The notes below the pieces were generated by a model. The model had not been told where the DNA came from and did not search any database. It worked only from the letters and a program-made list of their open reading frames with translations. Shown here in pieces: positions 16,861-25,245 of a DNA stretch of 64,000 bases. Source of the DNA: Arthrobacter_D sp015752045 (GTDB lineage: Bacteria > Actinomycetota > Actinomycetes > Actinomycetales > Micrococcaceae); the NCBI RefSeq assembly GCF_015752045.1, contig NZ_JADOUS010000008.1:124001-188000 (forward strand), read 5' to 3'. The first letter of the stretch is position 1. The number at the start of each line of letters is the position of its first letter. The position numbers were made by a program, and so were the translations under genes.

Positions 16861-16920
16861 TGGGCAGGCATGGGCAGGCATGGGTAGGCACGGGCGGGCA
16901 CGGGCGGGCACGGGCGGAAG
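16861..16920. repeat. Decamer tandem repeat TGGGCAGGCA
   Basis: Six head-to-tail 10-bp units (TGGGCAGGCA drifting to CGGGCGGGCA) in the 277-bp gap between the membrane protein and the SHOCT gene. Ten-base period means it is not frame-preserving; no gene seen. Confidence 0.75.
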
Positions 16921-17038
16921 CTGCGCTCAGGAAACCGAACGAGGGACGCCCGCGCACGGGATGTGCACCGGCTGTGGAGAGGGCAATGCACCGGCCGGGA
17001 GAGGGCCGAGGCTGCGACCCCGTCGCCCCGCCGGGCCG

Positions 17039-17359
17039 TCAGGCGAGGAGCTTGGCTTTCTGCGCCGCGAATTCCTCCTCGGTGAGGATCCCGTCCTCCT
17101 TCAGGGCTGCGAGCTCCCTGAGCTGGGTGATCATGTCCCGGGGCGGCTCCGCCGCAGCGGCAGGAGCCGCTGCCTCGTCCCTCGGTGCCGGCTCCTCTGC
17201 CGCCATGTCCTCTTCGTAGGCTCGGCTGCGGTCGGCGGCGGTCTGTGCGTCGCGGTCGGCGAACTTGGCGGCCTGGCGGCGCTGCACGCGTCCGCTCACG
17301 GCGGTGGCGGTGCCGGCGACGACGGCGGTGCGGGCTACCCCGCGCAATAGACCTGGCAT
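17039..17359 (-). CDS. SHOCT-domain protein
   Basis: Protein of 106 aa. The C-terminus is a clear SHOCT domain: ITQLRELAALKEDGILTEEE, then FAAQKAKLL, a short helical hairpin found at protein termini and thought to mediate oligomerisation. The N-terminus has a hydrophobic stretch (LLRGVARTAVVAGTATAV) that may associate with the membrane, then an Ala/Glu/Pro-rich linker. GGAGATC precedes the ATG. Third gene of a minus-strand set with DUF6325 and another SHOCT protein, 12 bp after the DUF6325 stop. Function unknown. Confidence 0.82.
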   Translation of the reverse strand: MPGLLRGVARTAVVAGTATAVSGRVQRRQAAKFADRDAQTAADRSRAYEEDMAAEEPAPRDEAAAPAAAAEPPRDMITQLRELAALKEDGILTEEEFAAQKAKLLA

Positions 17360-17371
17360 GTCGTGATCTCC

Positions 17372-17833
17372 TCAGTTGGTCGCATCGAGCGCATCGAGCG
17401 CCTCGATGATGTCGGTGGCCGGAATCCGTGCGCTGGCGATCAGCTCTCCGCCGCTGTGGCGGACCGCGGACACGAACCGGGCTGCCCAGGTGTTCTCGTA
17501 GACGATGAGCGCGGCTATCGTGCCCGGGCTCATGGCGTCCGTCGCCTGACGGATGTCGTCGACGCCGAGGATCCCGGAGGACGCCCCGGTGAAGGAGGAG
17601 AACCCGCCGCTCTCCGAGATGGGATCGGTGAGCTCGATGACGTCGACGCTCCCGTCCTCGGCCTTGCGGACGATCTGGAGGTCGAAGAGGCGGATCACTC
17701 CCCGCTCCACGAGGTCCATGAGCGCGGGGGCAGCCTCGCCGGTCAGGCGCTCGGGTGAGAACTCGAGGAGGACGAAGTCGATCGGGGCGACGAGAGTCTC
17801 GTCGTCGACTGCTGACGTTTCTGTGGTGGTCAC
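17372..17833 (-). CDS. DUF6325 family protein
   Basis: Protein of 153 aa matching the DUF6325 family, whose members sit beside SHOCT-domain genes in many actinobacteria. Visible landmarks are IDFVLLEFSPERLTGEAAPA, VERGVIRLFDLQIVRK, GILGVDDIRQATDAMSPGTI and ALIVYENTWAARFVSAVR. The Ser/Gly-rich segment ESGGFSSFTGASSG is probably a loop. GTG start at 17833 with AGGAGGAA upstream. It sits between two SHOCT genes in the same direction, so a shared stress-response or membrane-maintenance role is likely but unproven. Confidence 0.75.
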   Translation of the reverse strand: MTTTETSAVDDETLVAPIDFVLLEFSPERLTGEAAPALMDLVERGVIRLFDLQIVRKAEDGSVDVIELTDPISESGGFSSFTGASSGILGVDDIRQATDAMSPGTIAALIVYENTWAARFVSAVRHSGGELIASARIPATDIIEALDALDATN

Positions 17834-17902
17834 TGCGGTTCCTCCTGGGAATCGATGTGTGAGAGGGGACGCCGGTCATGCGGCGAGTCGTACGGGGCGC
17901 CG

Positions 17903-18289
17903 CTAGTGGAGGGCCTTCTCCTTCAGCGACTCGTATTCCTCCGCCGTGATCGCTCCGCTCTGGTACAGCGAGGCCGCCTTGCTGATCTCGTCGGCTGAGC
18001 TGGAGCCCGCGATCGACCGGATGCGCTGGGTCTCGTACTCCTGATCGCGCTGCATCATCTTCATCTGGCGCTCGCTCATGCCCTTCCCACGGGCGATCAC
18101 GTAGACCAGTGCCGTGATGAAGGGGAGGAACAGAAGGAAGATCAGCCAGACCGCTTTCGCGAATCCGCCCAGCTCGTGGTCGCGGAACAGATCACCGATG
18201 ATCGAGAACAGAACCATCAGATACGCGATAAACGCAAAGGTCCAGAAAAAGAACCAGACGAAATCCCAGATACCTTCCAGAACGTCCAT
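17903..18289 (-). CDS. PLDc_N plus SHOCT membrane protein
   Basis: Membrane protein of 128 aa. Two transmembrane segments (WDFVWFFFWTFAFIAYLMVL and AVWLIFLLFLPFITALVYVI) form the PLDc_N phospholipase-D-nuclease N-terminal module, which lacks any catalytic residue. The C-terminal 30 residues are a SHOCT hairpin (ADEISKAASLYQSGAITAEE, YESLKEKAL). Start at the ATG at 18289, directly after AAGGAGATCGGTC. First gene of the SHOCT/DUF6325/SHOCT set. Likely a membrane-anchored oligomerising protein; role unknown. Confidence 0.83.
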   Translation of the reverse strand: MDVLEGIWDFVWFFFWTFAFIAYLMVLFSIIGDLFRDHELGGFAKAVWLIFLLFLPFITALVYVIARGKGMSERQMKMMQRDQEYETQRIRSIAGSSSADEISKAASLYQSGAITAEEYESLKEKALH

Positions 18290-18534
18290 GACCGATCTCC
18301 TTGCGCCGTGCGGGTGTGTGGTGAGAACGGGGAGGGCCCGGGGGCGGGCCCTCCGCACTCAAGCATCACGGTAGGGCCACGAGGAGGGCTCCCATAGGGC
18401 CGATGGTCCCGCTACGGGAGCGATCACGCTTCTCCCCGGAGGCATCCGTGGAGACACCCCACGTGGCTTCGCCGGGCGGCGATGAGCGACGCCGCAATCC
18501 GGGCATCGATCCGGGCATGGATCCGGACATGAAA

Positions 18535-18566
18535 GTGGGTCCGGCGGAAGAATCCGCCGAACCCAC
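18535..18566. terminator. Hairpin downstream of fdhF (distal)
   Basis: GTGGGT-C-CGGCGGA / TCCGCCG-A-ACCCAC around AGAA. Second stem-loop after the fdhF stop on the minus strand; may be a back-up terminator. Rest of 18290-18664 shows no gene. Confidence 0.55.
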
Positions 18567-18612
18567 TCCTGGCCGTCCATTGATCTCGGCCAACACCCGA
18601 GCACCGGCCGTA

Positions 18613-18655
18613 CCCGGCAGGCGACCCCGGTCAGGACCGGGGGTCGCCTGCCGGG
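18613..18655 (-). terminator. Strong terminator of the FdhF gene
   Basis: Nearly perfect 43-nt hairpin, CCCGGCAGGCGACCCC paired with GGGGTCGCCTGCCGGG, starting 9 bp after the fdhF stop. Confidence 0.8.
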
Positions 18656-18664
18656 CGGCTGCTG

Positions 18665-21082
18665 TCAGGCGTTCGCCGCCTCGGCCTTCTTCGCGCGCGT
18701 CGTCGTGCCGTTGGTCGGGAAGCCGTCCGGTTCGACGTCGGGCGCCTGCACGGTAGCGACGTGGTCGTGCGACGCCGGTGCCGTGTGGGTGCTCTTCTCG
18801 AAGCGGACGATGATCTGCTTGGACCTCGGGGTGTTGCTTCCCTCTGCGACCTCGTCGAGGGGGACGAGCACGTTCGCTTCGGGGTAGTACGCGGCGGCGC
18901 AGCCGCGCGCCGTCGGGTACGAGACCACGCGGTAGGCGCGGAGCACGCGCTGCACACCGTCGTCGTACACGCCGTGGACGTCCACGTTCTGGCCGTCCTC
19001 CAGTCCCAGGTCGGCGATGTCCTCGGGGTTGATGAACACCACGTGGCGGCCCTTCTTGATGCCGCGGTAACGGTCGTTGTGACCGTAGATGGTGGTGTTC
19101 CACTGGTCGTGGGAGCGCAGCGACTGGAGGATCAGCGTGCCCTCGGGACGCTCGAGGTACTCGAGGTCGTTGACGGTGAGGACGGCCTTGCCGGTGGGCG
19201 TGTTGAACGTCCGTGAGTCGCGCGGCCCGTTTGCCATGATGAAGCCGCCCTTCCGGCGGATCTTCACGTTGTAGTCCTCACAGCCCTCGACCACGTGGGC
19301 GATGTGCTCGCGGATGAGGTCGTAGTCCTTCTCGAAGCCCTCCCAGTCGGCGTCGATCTTGCCGTCGATCGTGGCACGGGCGAGCCGGCTGATGATCGCC
19401 GGCTCTGAGAGCAGGTTGTCGGAGACGGGTTCGACGCTGCCCCAGGAGGGGTGCACGGCGCACACGGTGTCCTCGACGGACACGAACTGCTCGCCCGTGG
19501 CCTGGCGGTCGATCTCCGTGCGTCCCTTGCAGGGGAGGATCAGCGCCTCCTCGCCGGTGATCAGGTGGGAACGGTTGAGCTTGATGGAGATCTGCACCGT
19601 CATGTCGGTGTTCTCGAAGGCCTTCTCCGCCACCTGGGTGTCGGAGATCGCCGAGACCAGGTTCCCGCCGAGCGCGACGAGGACCTTGACCTGTCCGTCA
19701 CGCATGCGCCGGATGGACTCCACGGCGTCGACGCCGTGCTCCTGGGGCGGTTCGAAGTTGAACTCCTTGCCGAGGGAATCCATGAACGTCTGGGGCATCT
19801 GCTCCCAGATGCCCATGGTGCGGTCGCCCTGGACGTTGCTGTGGCCGCGGATGGGGGAGGCGCCGGCGCCGGGCTTGCCGATGTTGCCGCGGAGCAGCAG
19901 GAGGTTGATGATCTCCTTGATCGTGGCGACACCCTTCTTCTGCTGCGTGATGCCCATCGCCCAGGTGATGATCACCTTGTCAGCGGCGAGATAGCGGGCA
20001 GCGAGCTCGTCGATCTCCTCGATCCGCAGGCCCGTGGCCTCGAGGACCGTGGCGTCGTCGAGCTTCAGCAGGTAGTCGCGCAGCTCGTCGAGGCCTTCGC
20101 AGTGCTCCTCGAGGAACGCATGGTCCAGCACCGTGCCGGGGTTCTTGGCCTCGGCCTCGAACACGCGCTTGGACACGGCCTGCAGGAGCGCCATGTCGCC
20201 GCCGAGCCGGATCTGGAGGAACTGGTCGGAGATCTCGGTGCCCTTGCCTGCGACGCCCTTGACCTTCTGGGGGTTCTTGTAGCGCTTGAGGCCGGCTTCC
20301 GGCAGCGGGTTCACCGAGACGATCTGGCCGCCGGACTCCTTGCAGGCCTCCAGCTCGGTGAGCATGCGCGGGTGGTTCGTTCCCGGGTTCTGGCCCATCA
20401 CGATGATCAGGTCGGCGTCGGCGTAGTCGTCGAACGTGACCGTCGCCTTGCCGATGCCGATGGTCTGGCCCATGGCCCAGCCGGAGGACTCGTGGCACAT
20501 GTTGGAGCAGTCGGGCAGGTTGTTGGTGCCGAAGCCGCGGACGAAGAGCTGGTACATGAACGCCGCCTCGTTCGAGGTGCGGCCGCTCGTGTAGAAGGCG
20601 GCATCGTCCGGGGTGTCGAGGCTCTTCAGCTTGTTGCCGACGATCTCGAACGCCTTGTCCCAGCTCACGGGCCGGTAGTGGTCCTCGCCGGCGGGCTTGT
20701 AGACGGGCTCCACGAGCCGTCCCTGCATGCCCAGCCAGTACTCGGAGCGCTCACGCAGGTCGGTGATGGAGTTCTCGGCCCAGAAGTCCGAGGAGATCAC
20801 CACGGGAGACGCTTCCCAGGTGACGGCCTTGGCACCGTTCTCGCAGAACTCGAAGGTCTTGCGCTTGGCGGGATCGGGCCAGGCGCAGCTCGGGCAGTCG
20901 AAGCCGTCCTTGTGGTTCATCTTGAGGACGGTCTGGAGGGTGCGTTTCACGCCCATGTGCTCGATCGCCGGCTTCATGGAGTGATAGACACCGGGGATGC
21001 CCGCTGCCCAGTCCTTGGGCCGCTTCGAGACCTCGATGTCCTTCTCGTCGACTTCGTTTACACGGGGTTCCTTGCGCGTCAT
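18665..21082 (-). CDS. fdhF: FdhF/YdeP family molybdopterin oxidoreductase
   Basis: Molybdenum (bis-MGD) oxidoreductase of 805 aa, often annotated as formate dehydrogenase alpha subunit. Cys63, Cys66 and Cys80 (FDCPSCAWPDP and FEFCENG) form a probable iron-sulfur or structural site near the N-terminus. DCSNMCHESSGWAMG gives Cys196, aligned with the selenocysteine/cysteine Mo ligand of formate dehydrogenases. VIMGQNPGTNHPRM and PIRGHSNVQGDRTMG are typical cofactor-binding segments, and the C-terminal molydop_binding domain is complete (SLRSHDQWNTTIYGHNDRYR). Start at ATG 21082, behind AAGGAGG. Stand-alone, without beta or gamma subunits; YdeP homologues are linked to acid resistance, so actual substrate is uncertain. 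Confidence 0.9.
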   Translation of the reverse strand: MTRKEPRVNEVDEKDIEVSKRPKDWAAGIPGVYHSMKPAIEHMGVKRTLQTVLKMNHKDGFDCPSCAWPDPAKRKTFEFCENGAKAVTWEASPVVISSDFWAENSITDLRERSEYWLGMQGRLVEPVYKPAGEDHYRPVSWDKAFEIVGNKLKSLDTPDDAAFYTSGRTSNEAAFMYQLFVRGFGTNNLPDCSNMCHESSGWAMGQTIGIGKATVTFDDYADADLIIVMGQNPGTNHPRMLTELEACKESGGQIVSVNPLPEAGLKRYKNPQKVKGVAGKGTEISDQFLQIRLGGDMALLQAVSKRVFEAEAKNPGTVLDHAFLEEHCEGLDELRDYLLKLDDATVLEATGLRIEEIDELAARYLAADKVIITWAMGITQQKKGVATIKEIINLLLLRGNIGKPGAGASPIRGHSNVQGDRTMGIWEQMPQTFMDSLGKEFNFEPPQEHGVDAVESIRRMRDGQVKVLVALGGNLVSAISDTQVAEKAFENTDMTVQISIKLNRSHLITGEEALILPCKGRTEIDRQATGEQFVSVEDTVCAVHPSWGSVEPVSDNLLSEPAIISRLARATIDGKIDADWEGFEKDYDLIREHIAHVVEGCEDYNVKIRRKGGFIMANGPRDSRTFNTPTGKAVLTVNDLEYLERPEGTLILQSLRSHDQWNTTIYGHNDRYRGIKKGRHVVFINPEDIADLGLEDGQNVDVHGVYDDGVQRVLRAYRVVSYPTARGCAAAYYPEANVLVPLDEVAEGSNTPRSKQIIVRFEKSTHTAPASHDHVATVQAPDVEPDGFPTNGTTTRAKKAEAANA

Positions 21083-21254
21083 CGCGGACGTCCTCCTTCG
21101 CGGCCCAGAAATGGGCACTCCTCGACAGGTGGTCTACCCGCCCTGATACCTCAGGCCTAACAGGCTACCGTGGGCGGCCGCAAGCCTTCGACATCCGTGC
21201 GGCGCGGTTTGACTCGAGAGGGCCCGTTTGTGCGATGAACGACGTCGGATCCCG

Positions 21255-21293
21255 GTTTAGTTAGTTGACCTAACGAAACGGCAGAAGTACCGT
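21255..21293 (+). promoter_or_regulatory. Promoter with overlapping palindromic MarR operator
   Basis: The palindrome GTTTAGTTAG (21255-21264), TTGAC spacer, CTAACGAAAC (21270-21279) has nine of ten arm positions matched. A -35 TTGACC (21265-21270) sits in its centre and a -10-like TACCGT follows after exactly 17 bp (21288-21293). A repressor bound here would block the MarR-MFS operon, the standard MarR autoregulation layout. Confidence 0.65.
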
Positions 21294-21330
21294 TACTTAG
21301 AGCAACGAAGTATATGAGCCGGGAGCCTCC

Positions 21331-21894
21331 ATGTCCGTAGGGCAGTCCACCGCCGCAGAGCTGGTGCACAACATCTTCGACCTGCAGCGTGCGCTGCGGG
21401 CGGTCACAGCGGCGAGCATGAAGCATTCGGAGCTGGGTCCGGCACACACGGGGGTCCTCTTCTTCATCGCCGAGGGCGGGCCGCTGCGCGCGTCGGCGCT
21501 CGCGGCCCGGCTCGGTATCGGCGCGTCCGCCCTGAGTAGACAGCTCGCGGACCTCGAGCAGTACGGCTTCGTGGTCCGCACCGCGGATCCGCTGGACGGG
21601 CGGGCCTGCCTGCTCTCGCTCTCACCGCAGGGCCGGGCGTGTCTCGCCGAGACCTACGAGCGCAGGGCGGAGACGCTGCGGGGCATCCTGTCCGACTGGA
21701 CGGAGAGCGAGGCCGAAGCGGCGTCACTCTCCGTCCAGCACCTCACGATCGCCTTGCGGTCGACGGGGCCGCACCCTGACGGACCGCCCCACGCGACACC
21801 CACCGGAGCATCACATGCAGCATCAGACAGCACGGGCAACGACGGCCGTCACCACCTGGACCCCGCGTCCGAGATCGTGAAGGAAGACCACTGA
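21331..21894 (+). CDS. MarR-family transcriptional regulator
   Basis: Winged-helix repressor of 187 aa. The MarR domain runs to about residue 145, with the recognition region ALAARLGIGASALSRQLADL and wing VVRTADPLDGRACLLSLSPQ. A polar His/Thr-rich tail of about 40 residues follows (DGPPHATPTGASHAASDSTG) and is unusual for the family. Its stop overlaps the start of the DHA2 exporter (TGATG), so the two are coupled, and the operator palindrome upstream fits autorepression relieved by a substrate of the pump. Confidence 0.9.
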   Translation: MSVGQSTAAELVHNIFDLQRALRAVTAASMKHSELGPAHTGVLFFIAEGGPLRASALAARLGIGASALSRQLADLEQYGFVVRTADPLDGRACLLSLSPQGRACLAETYERRAETLRGILSDWTESEAEAASLSVQHLTIALRSTGPHPDGPPHATPTGASHAASDSTGNDGRHHLDPASEIVKEDH

Positions 21895-23996
21895 TGGCCA
21901 CCCATCCCACCAGGACGAAGGCAGCCGGAGTCCCCGAGCAGCAACCGGCGTCGACGTCGCACCACCACGGGGCCGGCGAGCCCATGAGCCACAAGCAGAT
22001 CCTGCAGGCCCTCACCGGCCTGCTCGCGGGCCTGTTCACGGCGATCCTCAGCAGCACGATCGTCGCGAACGCCCTGCCGACCATCATGAGCGACCTCAAC
22101 GGCTCGCAGACCGACTTCGCCTGGGTGATCACGGCGGCGCTGCTGGCCAACGCCGCGACCACGCCGATCTGGGGCAAGTTCGCCGACCTGTTCGACAAGA
22201 AGGTCCTGGTGCAGCTCAGCATCGTGATCTTCGTGGCCGGCTCGGTCCTGGCAGGGTTCGCCCAGACCATCCCGCTGCTCCTCACGGCCCGTGTCATCCA
22301 GGGTGTCGCCATGGGTGGCCTGACCGCCCTGGCGCAGGCGATCATCGGCACCATCATCGCCCCGCGTGAGCGCGGCCGGTACTCCGGCTACATGGGCGGC
22401 GTCATGGCTGTGGCGACGGCCGGCGGACCGCTCCTCGGTGGCTTCATCGTGGACTCGCCCCTCGGCTGGCGCTGGACGTTCTTCGTCTGTGTGCCGCTCG
22501 CGATCATCGCACTCGTGCTGCTGCAGGTGACCCTGAAGCTCCCCGACACGCGCCGCAAGGCCAGCATCGACTGGCTCGGGTCCATCCTCCTGACCGCGGG
22601 CGTCAGCCTGCTCCTGATCTGGGTCTCCTTCGCCGGCAAGGAGGGCTACTACGAGTGGTTCTCCCGCGAGAGCGCCCTCATGGTGGGTGGCAGTCTCATC
22701 CTGCTCGCCCTCCTCCTGCTGGTGGAGTCCAAGGTGACCGAGCCGATCATCCCGCTGAAGATCATCTCCCAGCGCACCACGGCCCTGGCCATCATCGCCT
22801 CGATCACCGTCGGCGTCGCCATGTTCGCCAGCTCCAGCTACCTCGGCCAGTACTACCAGGTGGCACGCGGCGCAACGCCGACGGAGGCCGGGCTACTCAC
22901 CATGCCGATGATCGCCGGCAACCTCATCGGTTCGATCGGCGCCGGACTGCTCGTGACCAGGTTCGGCAAGTGGAAGCGGTTCCTGGTCGCAGGGTCCCTC
23001 TTCCTCATCGCGGGGCTCGGTCTCGCCGGGACCATCGACCACCTGACCGACCTGTGGGTCGTGGGCATCTACACCTTCGTCTTCGGCCTGGGTCTCGGCC
23101 TCCTGCTGCAGAACCTCGTCCTCGCGGTCCAGAACACCGTGGCGGTCAAGGACATCGGCACGGCCAGCGCGTCCGTCGCCTTCTTCCGTTCCATGGGTGG
23201 AGCGGCCGGTGTCGCCGTCCTGGGCGCCATCCTCGGCACGCAGGTGGAGAACAAGACCACCGAGGGACTCGCTGCTGCAGGCATCCCCGCCAGTGGGGGT
23301 GCGGCGGGTGGTTCGCTCGACCTCGTCGACCTGCCTGCGCCGATCGCCGACATCGTGCGGGCCGCTTACGGCGACAGCACGGCACTGATCTTCCTCATCA
23401 CCGCGGTCATCGCCGTCGTCGGACTCGTCTGTGTCCTGTTCATCAAGGAGACCCCGCTGCGTCGTACGGTCGATTTCGCGCAGGCGGCACCGGCCGGTCC
23501 GGCCGCCTCCATGTCGCCAGCCGCGACCGCTGCGCCCGGTGCGACGCCGTCGGTCGCCGGAGCGCCGTCGGAGCCCCGGTCCGGTATGTCGACGACCGGC
23601 GGCACGCTGCACACCCAGTCGGGTACCCGGCTCGCCGTCACCGGGACGCAGTCCGGCTCCCCGGCGGGTACGCAGCTCGCGGATGCTGATGGGCAGCCTG
23701 CGGCTGACGCCGCGCAGCTGGATGCAGCTGCTCCGAACCGGGGCGACGAGAGTGGACGTCGGACCTCGGGCGAGTCCGACGTCGTCGCCGTCCAGCCGTC
23801 CCATGGCCGTCACAGTGCCGGTCCGGTGGAGATCCTCAGGGCCGATGTAGATCGCGCAGCCAGGGAGCTGTCCGAACTGTCGGCCAGGGAGCTGACCGAG
23901 TTGTCCGAGCTGGATGAACTGGATGAGCTCGACGAGCTGACCGGTCTGTCCGCGCTGGACGCCGATGTGGAGGACCGTGCGGGGGCCGACCGCTAG
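21894..23996 (+). CDS. DHA2 (EmrB/QacA, 14-TM) drug exporter with long acidic tail
   Basis: Proton-coupled multidrug efflux pump, 700 aa. About 500 residues form 14 membrane segments beginning at QALTGLLAGLFTAILSSTIV, with NALPTIMSDLNGSQTDFAWV (the conserved TM1-2 loop), motif A as WGKFADLFDKKVLVQ and the DHA2 motif C area as GGPLLGGFIVDSPLGWRWTF. The remaining 190 residues are hydrophilic and Ala/Ser/Thr/Pro-rich, ending in a Leu-Asp-Glu repeat (ELTELSELDELDELDELTGL). That tail is absent from usual DHA2 pumps, which end near 500 aa, and is probably cytoplasmic and disordered. Coupled to the MarR gene. Confidence 0.9.
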   Translation: MATHPTRTKAAGVPEQQPASTSHHHGAGEPMSHKQILQALTGLLAGLFTAILSSTIVANALPTIMSDLNGSQTDFAWVITAALLANAATTPIWGKFADLFDKKVLVQLSIVIFVAGSVLAGFAQTIPLLLTARVIQGVAMGGLTALAQAIIGTIIAPRERGRYSGYMGGVMAVATAGGPLLGGFIVDSPLGWRWTFFVCVPLAIIALVLLQVTLKLPDTRRKASIDWLGSILLTAGVSLLLIWVSFAGKEGYYEWFSRESALMVGGSLILLALLLLVESKVTEPIIPLKIISQRTTALAIIASITVGVAMFASSSYLGQYYQVARGATPTEAGLLTMPMIAGNLIGSIGAGLLVTRFGKWKRFLVAGSLFLIAGLGLAGTIDHLTDLWVVGIYTFVFGLGLGLLLQNLVLAVQNTVAVKDIGTASASVAFFRSMGGAAGVAVLGAILGTQVENKTTEGLAAAGIPASGGAAGGSLDLVDLPAPIADIVRAAYGDSTALIFLITAVIAVVGLVCVLFIKETPLRRTVDFAQAAPAGPAASMSPAATAAPGATPSVAGAPSEPRSGMSTTGGTLHTQSGTRLAVTGTQSGSPAGTQLADADGQPAADAAQLDAAAPNRGDESGRRTSGESDVVAVQPSHGRHSAGPVEILRADVDRAARELSELSARELTELSELDELDELDELTGLSALDADVEDRAGADR

Positions 23997-24046
23997 TCCG
24001 GACAGGCACTAGCAGGAGGAGCAGGAGCAGCAGGAGCAGTAGCTCG

Positions 24047-24076
24047 CCAGGCCGCCGGGTGATCCCGGTGGCCTGG
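24047..24076 (+). terminator. Terminator of MarR-DHA2 operon
   Basis: CCAGGCC-G-CCGGG / CCCGG-T-GGCCTGG around TGAT, 50 bp after the pump stop codon. Confidence 0.7.
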
Positions 24077-24164
24077 TGTCGTCTGGGGTGCCTGTCCTGG
24101 TCCATCAGGACCTGTGCGCCTGCGGTGTCGAGCGGCTCGGCCGGCCGACAGGCTGTCCGACAGA

Positions 24165-24295
24165 CCGGCTGACTCACCTGCCGGCTGTCCTATGCCAGCT
24201 GACTCACCGACCGGCTGACTCACCTGCCGGCTGTCCCATGCCAGCTGACTCACCTGCCGGTTGTCTCACCTGCCGGCTGTCCCATCGGCCGGCCG
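24165..24295. repeat. 46-bp direct repeats with TGACTCACC core
   Basis: Two full copies at 24165 and 24211 of a 46-bp unit (CCGGCTGACTCACCTGCCGG, then CTGTCCNATGCCAG and a second TGACTCACC), then a degraded third. Together with the next array it fills the 453-bp gap 23997-24449, in which no gene is supported. Confidence 0.8.
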
Positions 24296-24330
24296 ACTGA
24301 CCGACCGGCCGAAGCCGATGAGAGGACCGC

Positions 24331-24432
24331 GGGGTCGGTGTCGCGGGGTCGGTATCGCTGGGCTGGTGCCGCGGGGTCGGTATCGCTGGGCTGGTGCCGC
24401 GGGGTCGGTATCGCTGGGCTGGTATCGCGGGG
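24331..24432. repeat. 28-bp tandem repeat array
   Basis: GCGGGGTCGGTATCGCTGGG followed by CTGGTGCC repeats at 24343, 24371 and 24399 with exact 28-bp period, plus partial units at both ends. Lies just downstream of the VIT-family gene stop on the minus strand. Confidence 0.85.
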
Positions 24433-24449
24433 CCGGTGCAGCCGGGTGC

Positions 24450-25169
24450 CTACGCGATGCCGGTGGTGCCCAGGAGCGCCCCGACCAGATAGGTGAAGGC
24501 CATGGCCAGTGCGCCGCCGATCACGAGCCGGATCGTCGCGCGCCGTCGGGAGCTGCCGCCCACGTGGGCACTGATCGCACCTGTGATGGCCAGGGCGACG
24601 AGCACAGCCACGAATGTGATGGGGATCCGGAGTTCGGCCGGCGGCAGGAGGATGGCGAGCAGGGGGAGGACCGCACCGGCGGCGAAGGACGCCGCGGACG
24701 CGAATGCCGCGTGCCAGGGATTGGCGACCTCGAGCTCGTCGATGTTCAGCTCCGCGGAGAGGTGTGCCGCGAGGGCGTCGTGCTCGGTCAACTCGTCTGC
24801 GACCTGGCGGGCCGTCTCCGGAGTCAGCCCCTTCTGCTCGTACAGGCCCGCGAGTTCGGCGAGTTCGCCGTCGGGATCCTCTGCGAGCTCCTGGCGCTCC
24901 TTCTCGATCAGGGCTTCCTGGCTGTCCTTCTGGCTGCTGACGGAGACGTACTCGCCGAGCGCCATGGATACGGATCCGCCGACCACGGCAGCCGTCCCCG
25001 CCACCAGGATGGGCGCGACCGCATTCGTCACGCCGGCGACGCCGACGACGGTCGCGGCGGTGGACACGATGCCGTCGTTCGCACCGAGAACCGCGGCGCG
25101 GAGCCAGTTCAGGCGCCCTGCCACGCTGCTGTCATGAGGTTCGCTGCGCTGGACCGGCATATCCGTCAT
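24450..25169 (-). CDS. VIT1/CCC1-family transmembrane protein
   Basis: Membrane protein of 239 aa of the vacuolar-iron-transporter-like group, which moves Fe2+ or Mn2+ out of the cytosol. The hallmark first segment is RAAVLGANDGIVSTAATVVG, followed by SMALGEYVSVSSQKDSQEAL, a Glu-rich cytoplasmic helical region (DGELAELAGLYEQKGLTPET) resembling the metal-binding domain, then DALAAHLSAELNID, and three C-terminal membrane segments. Start set at the ATG at 25169; the open frame to 25271 encodes a basic non-family leader. Divergent from the amidotransferase gene. Transport direction and metal are inferred from the family. Confidence 0.85.
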   Translation of the reverse strand: MTDMPVQRSEPHDSSVAGRLNWLRAAVLGANDGIVSTAATVVGVAGVTNAVAPILVAGTAAVVGGSVSMALGEYVSVSSQKDSQEALIEKERQELAEDPDGELAELAGLYEQKGLTPETARQVADELTEHDALAAHLSAELNIDELEVANPWHAAFASAASFAAGAVLPLLAILLPPAELRIPITFVAVLVALAITGAISAHVGGSSRRRATIRLVIGGALAMAFTYLVGALLGTTGIA

Positions 25170-25245
25170 GGAAGCAGTAAAGCACCGCACCCCTCGTCCT
25201 GCTACAGAGGATCGGCTTGCCTTGCCGGCCCAGTAGCATCGAGGA

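Noticed and set aside
18665..21118. Start of FdhF at the GTG 21118
   Set aside because: The ATG at 21082 has AAGGAGG at proper distance; the GTG extension adds a basic 12-residue leader without support.
24165..24432. CRISPR array
   Set aside because: Repeats are directly adjacent without unique spacers of constant length, and no cas genes are in the window.
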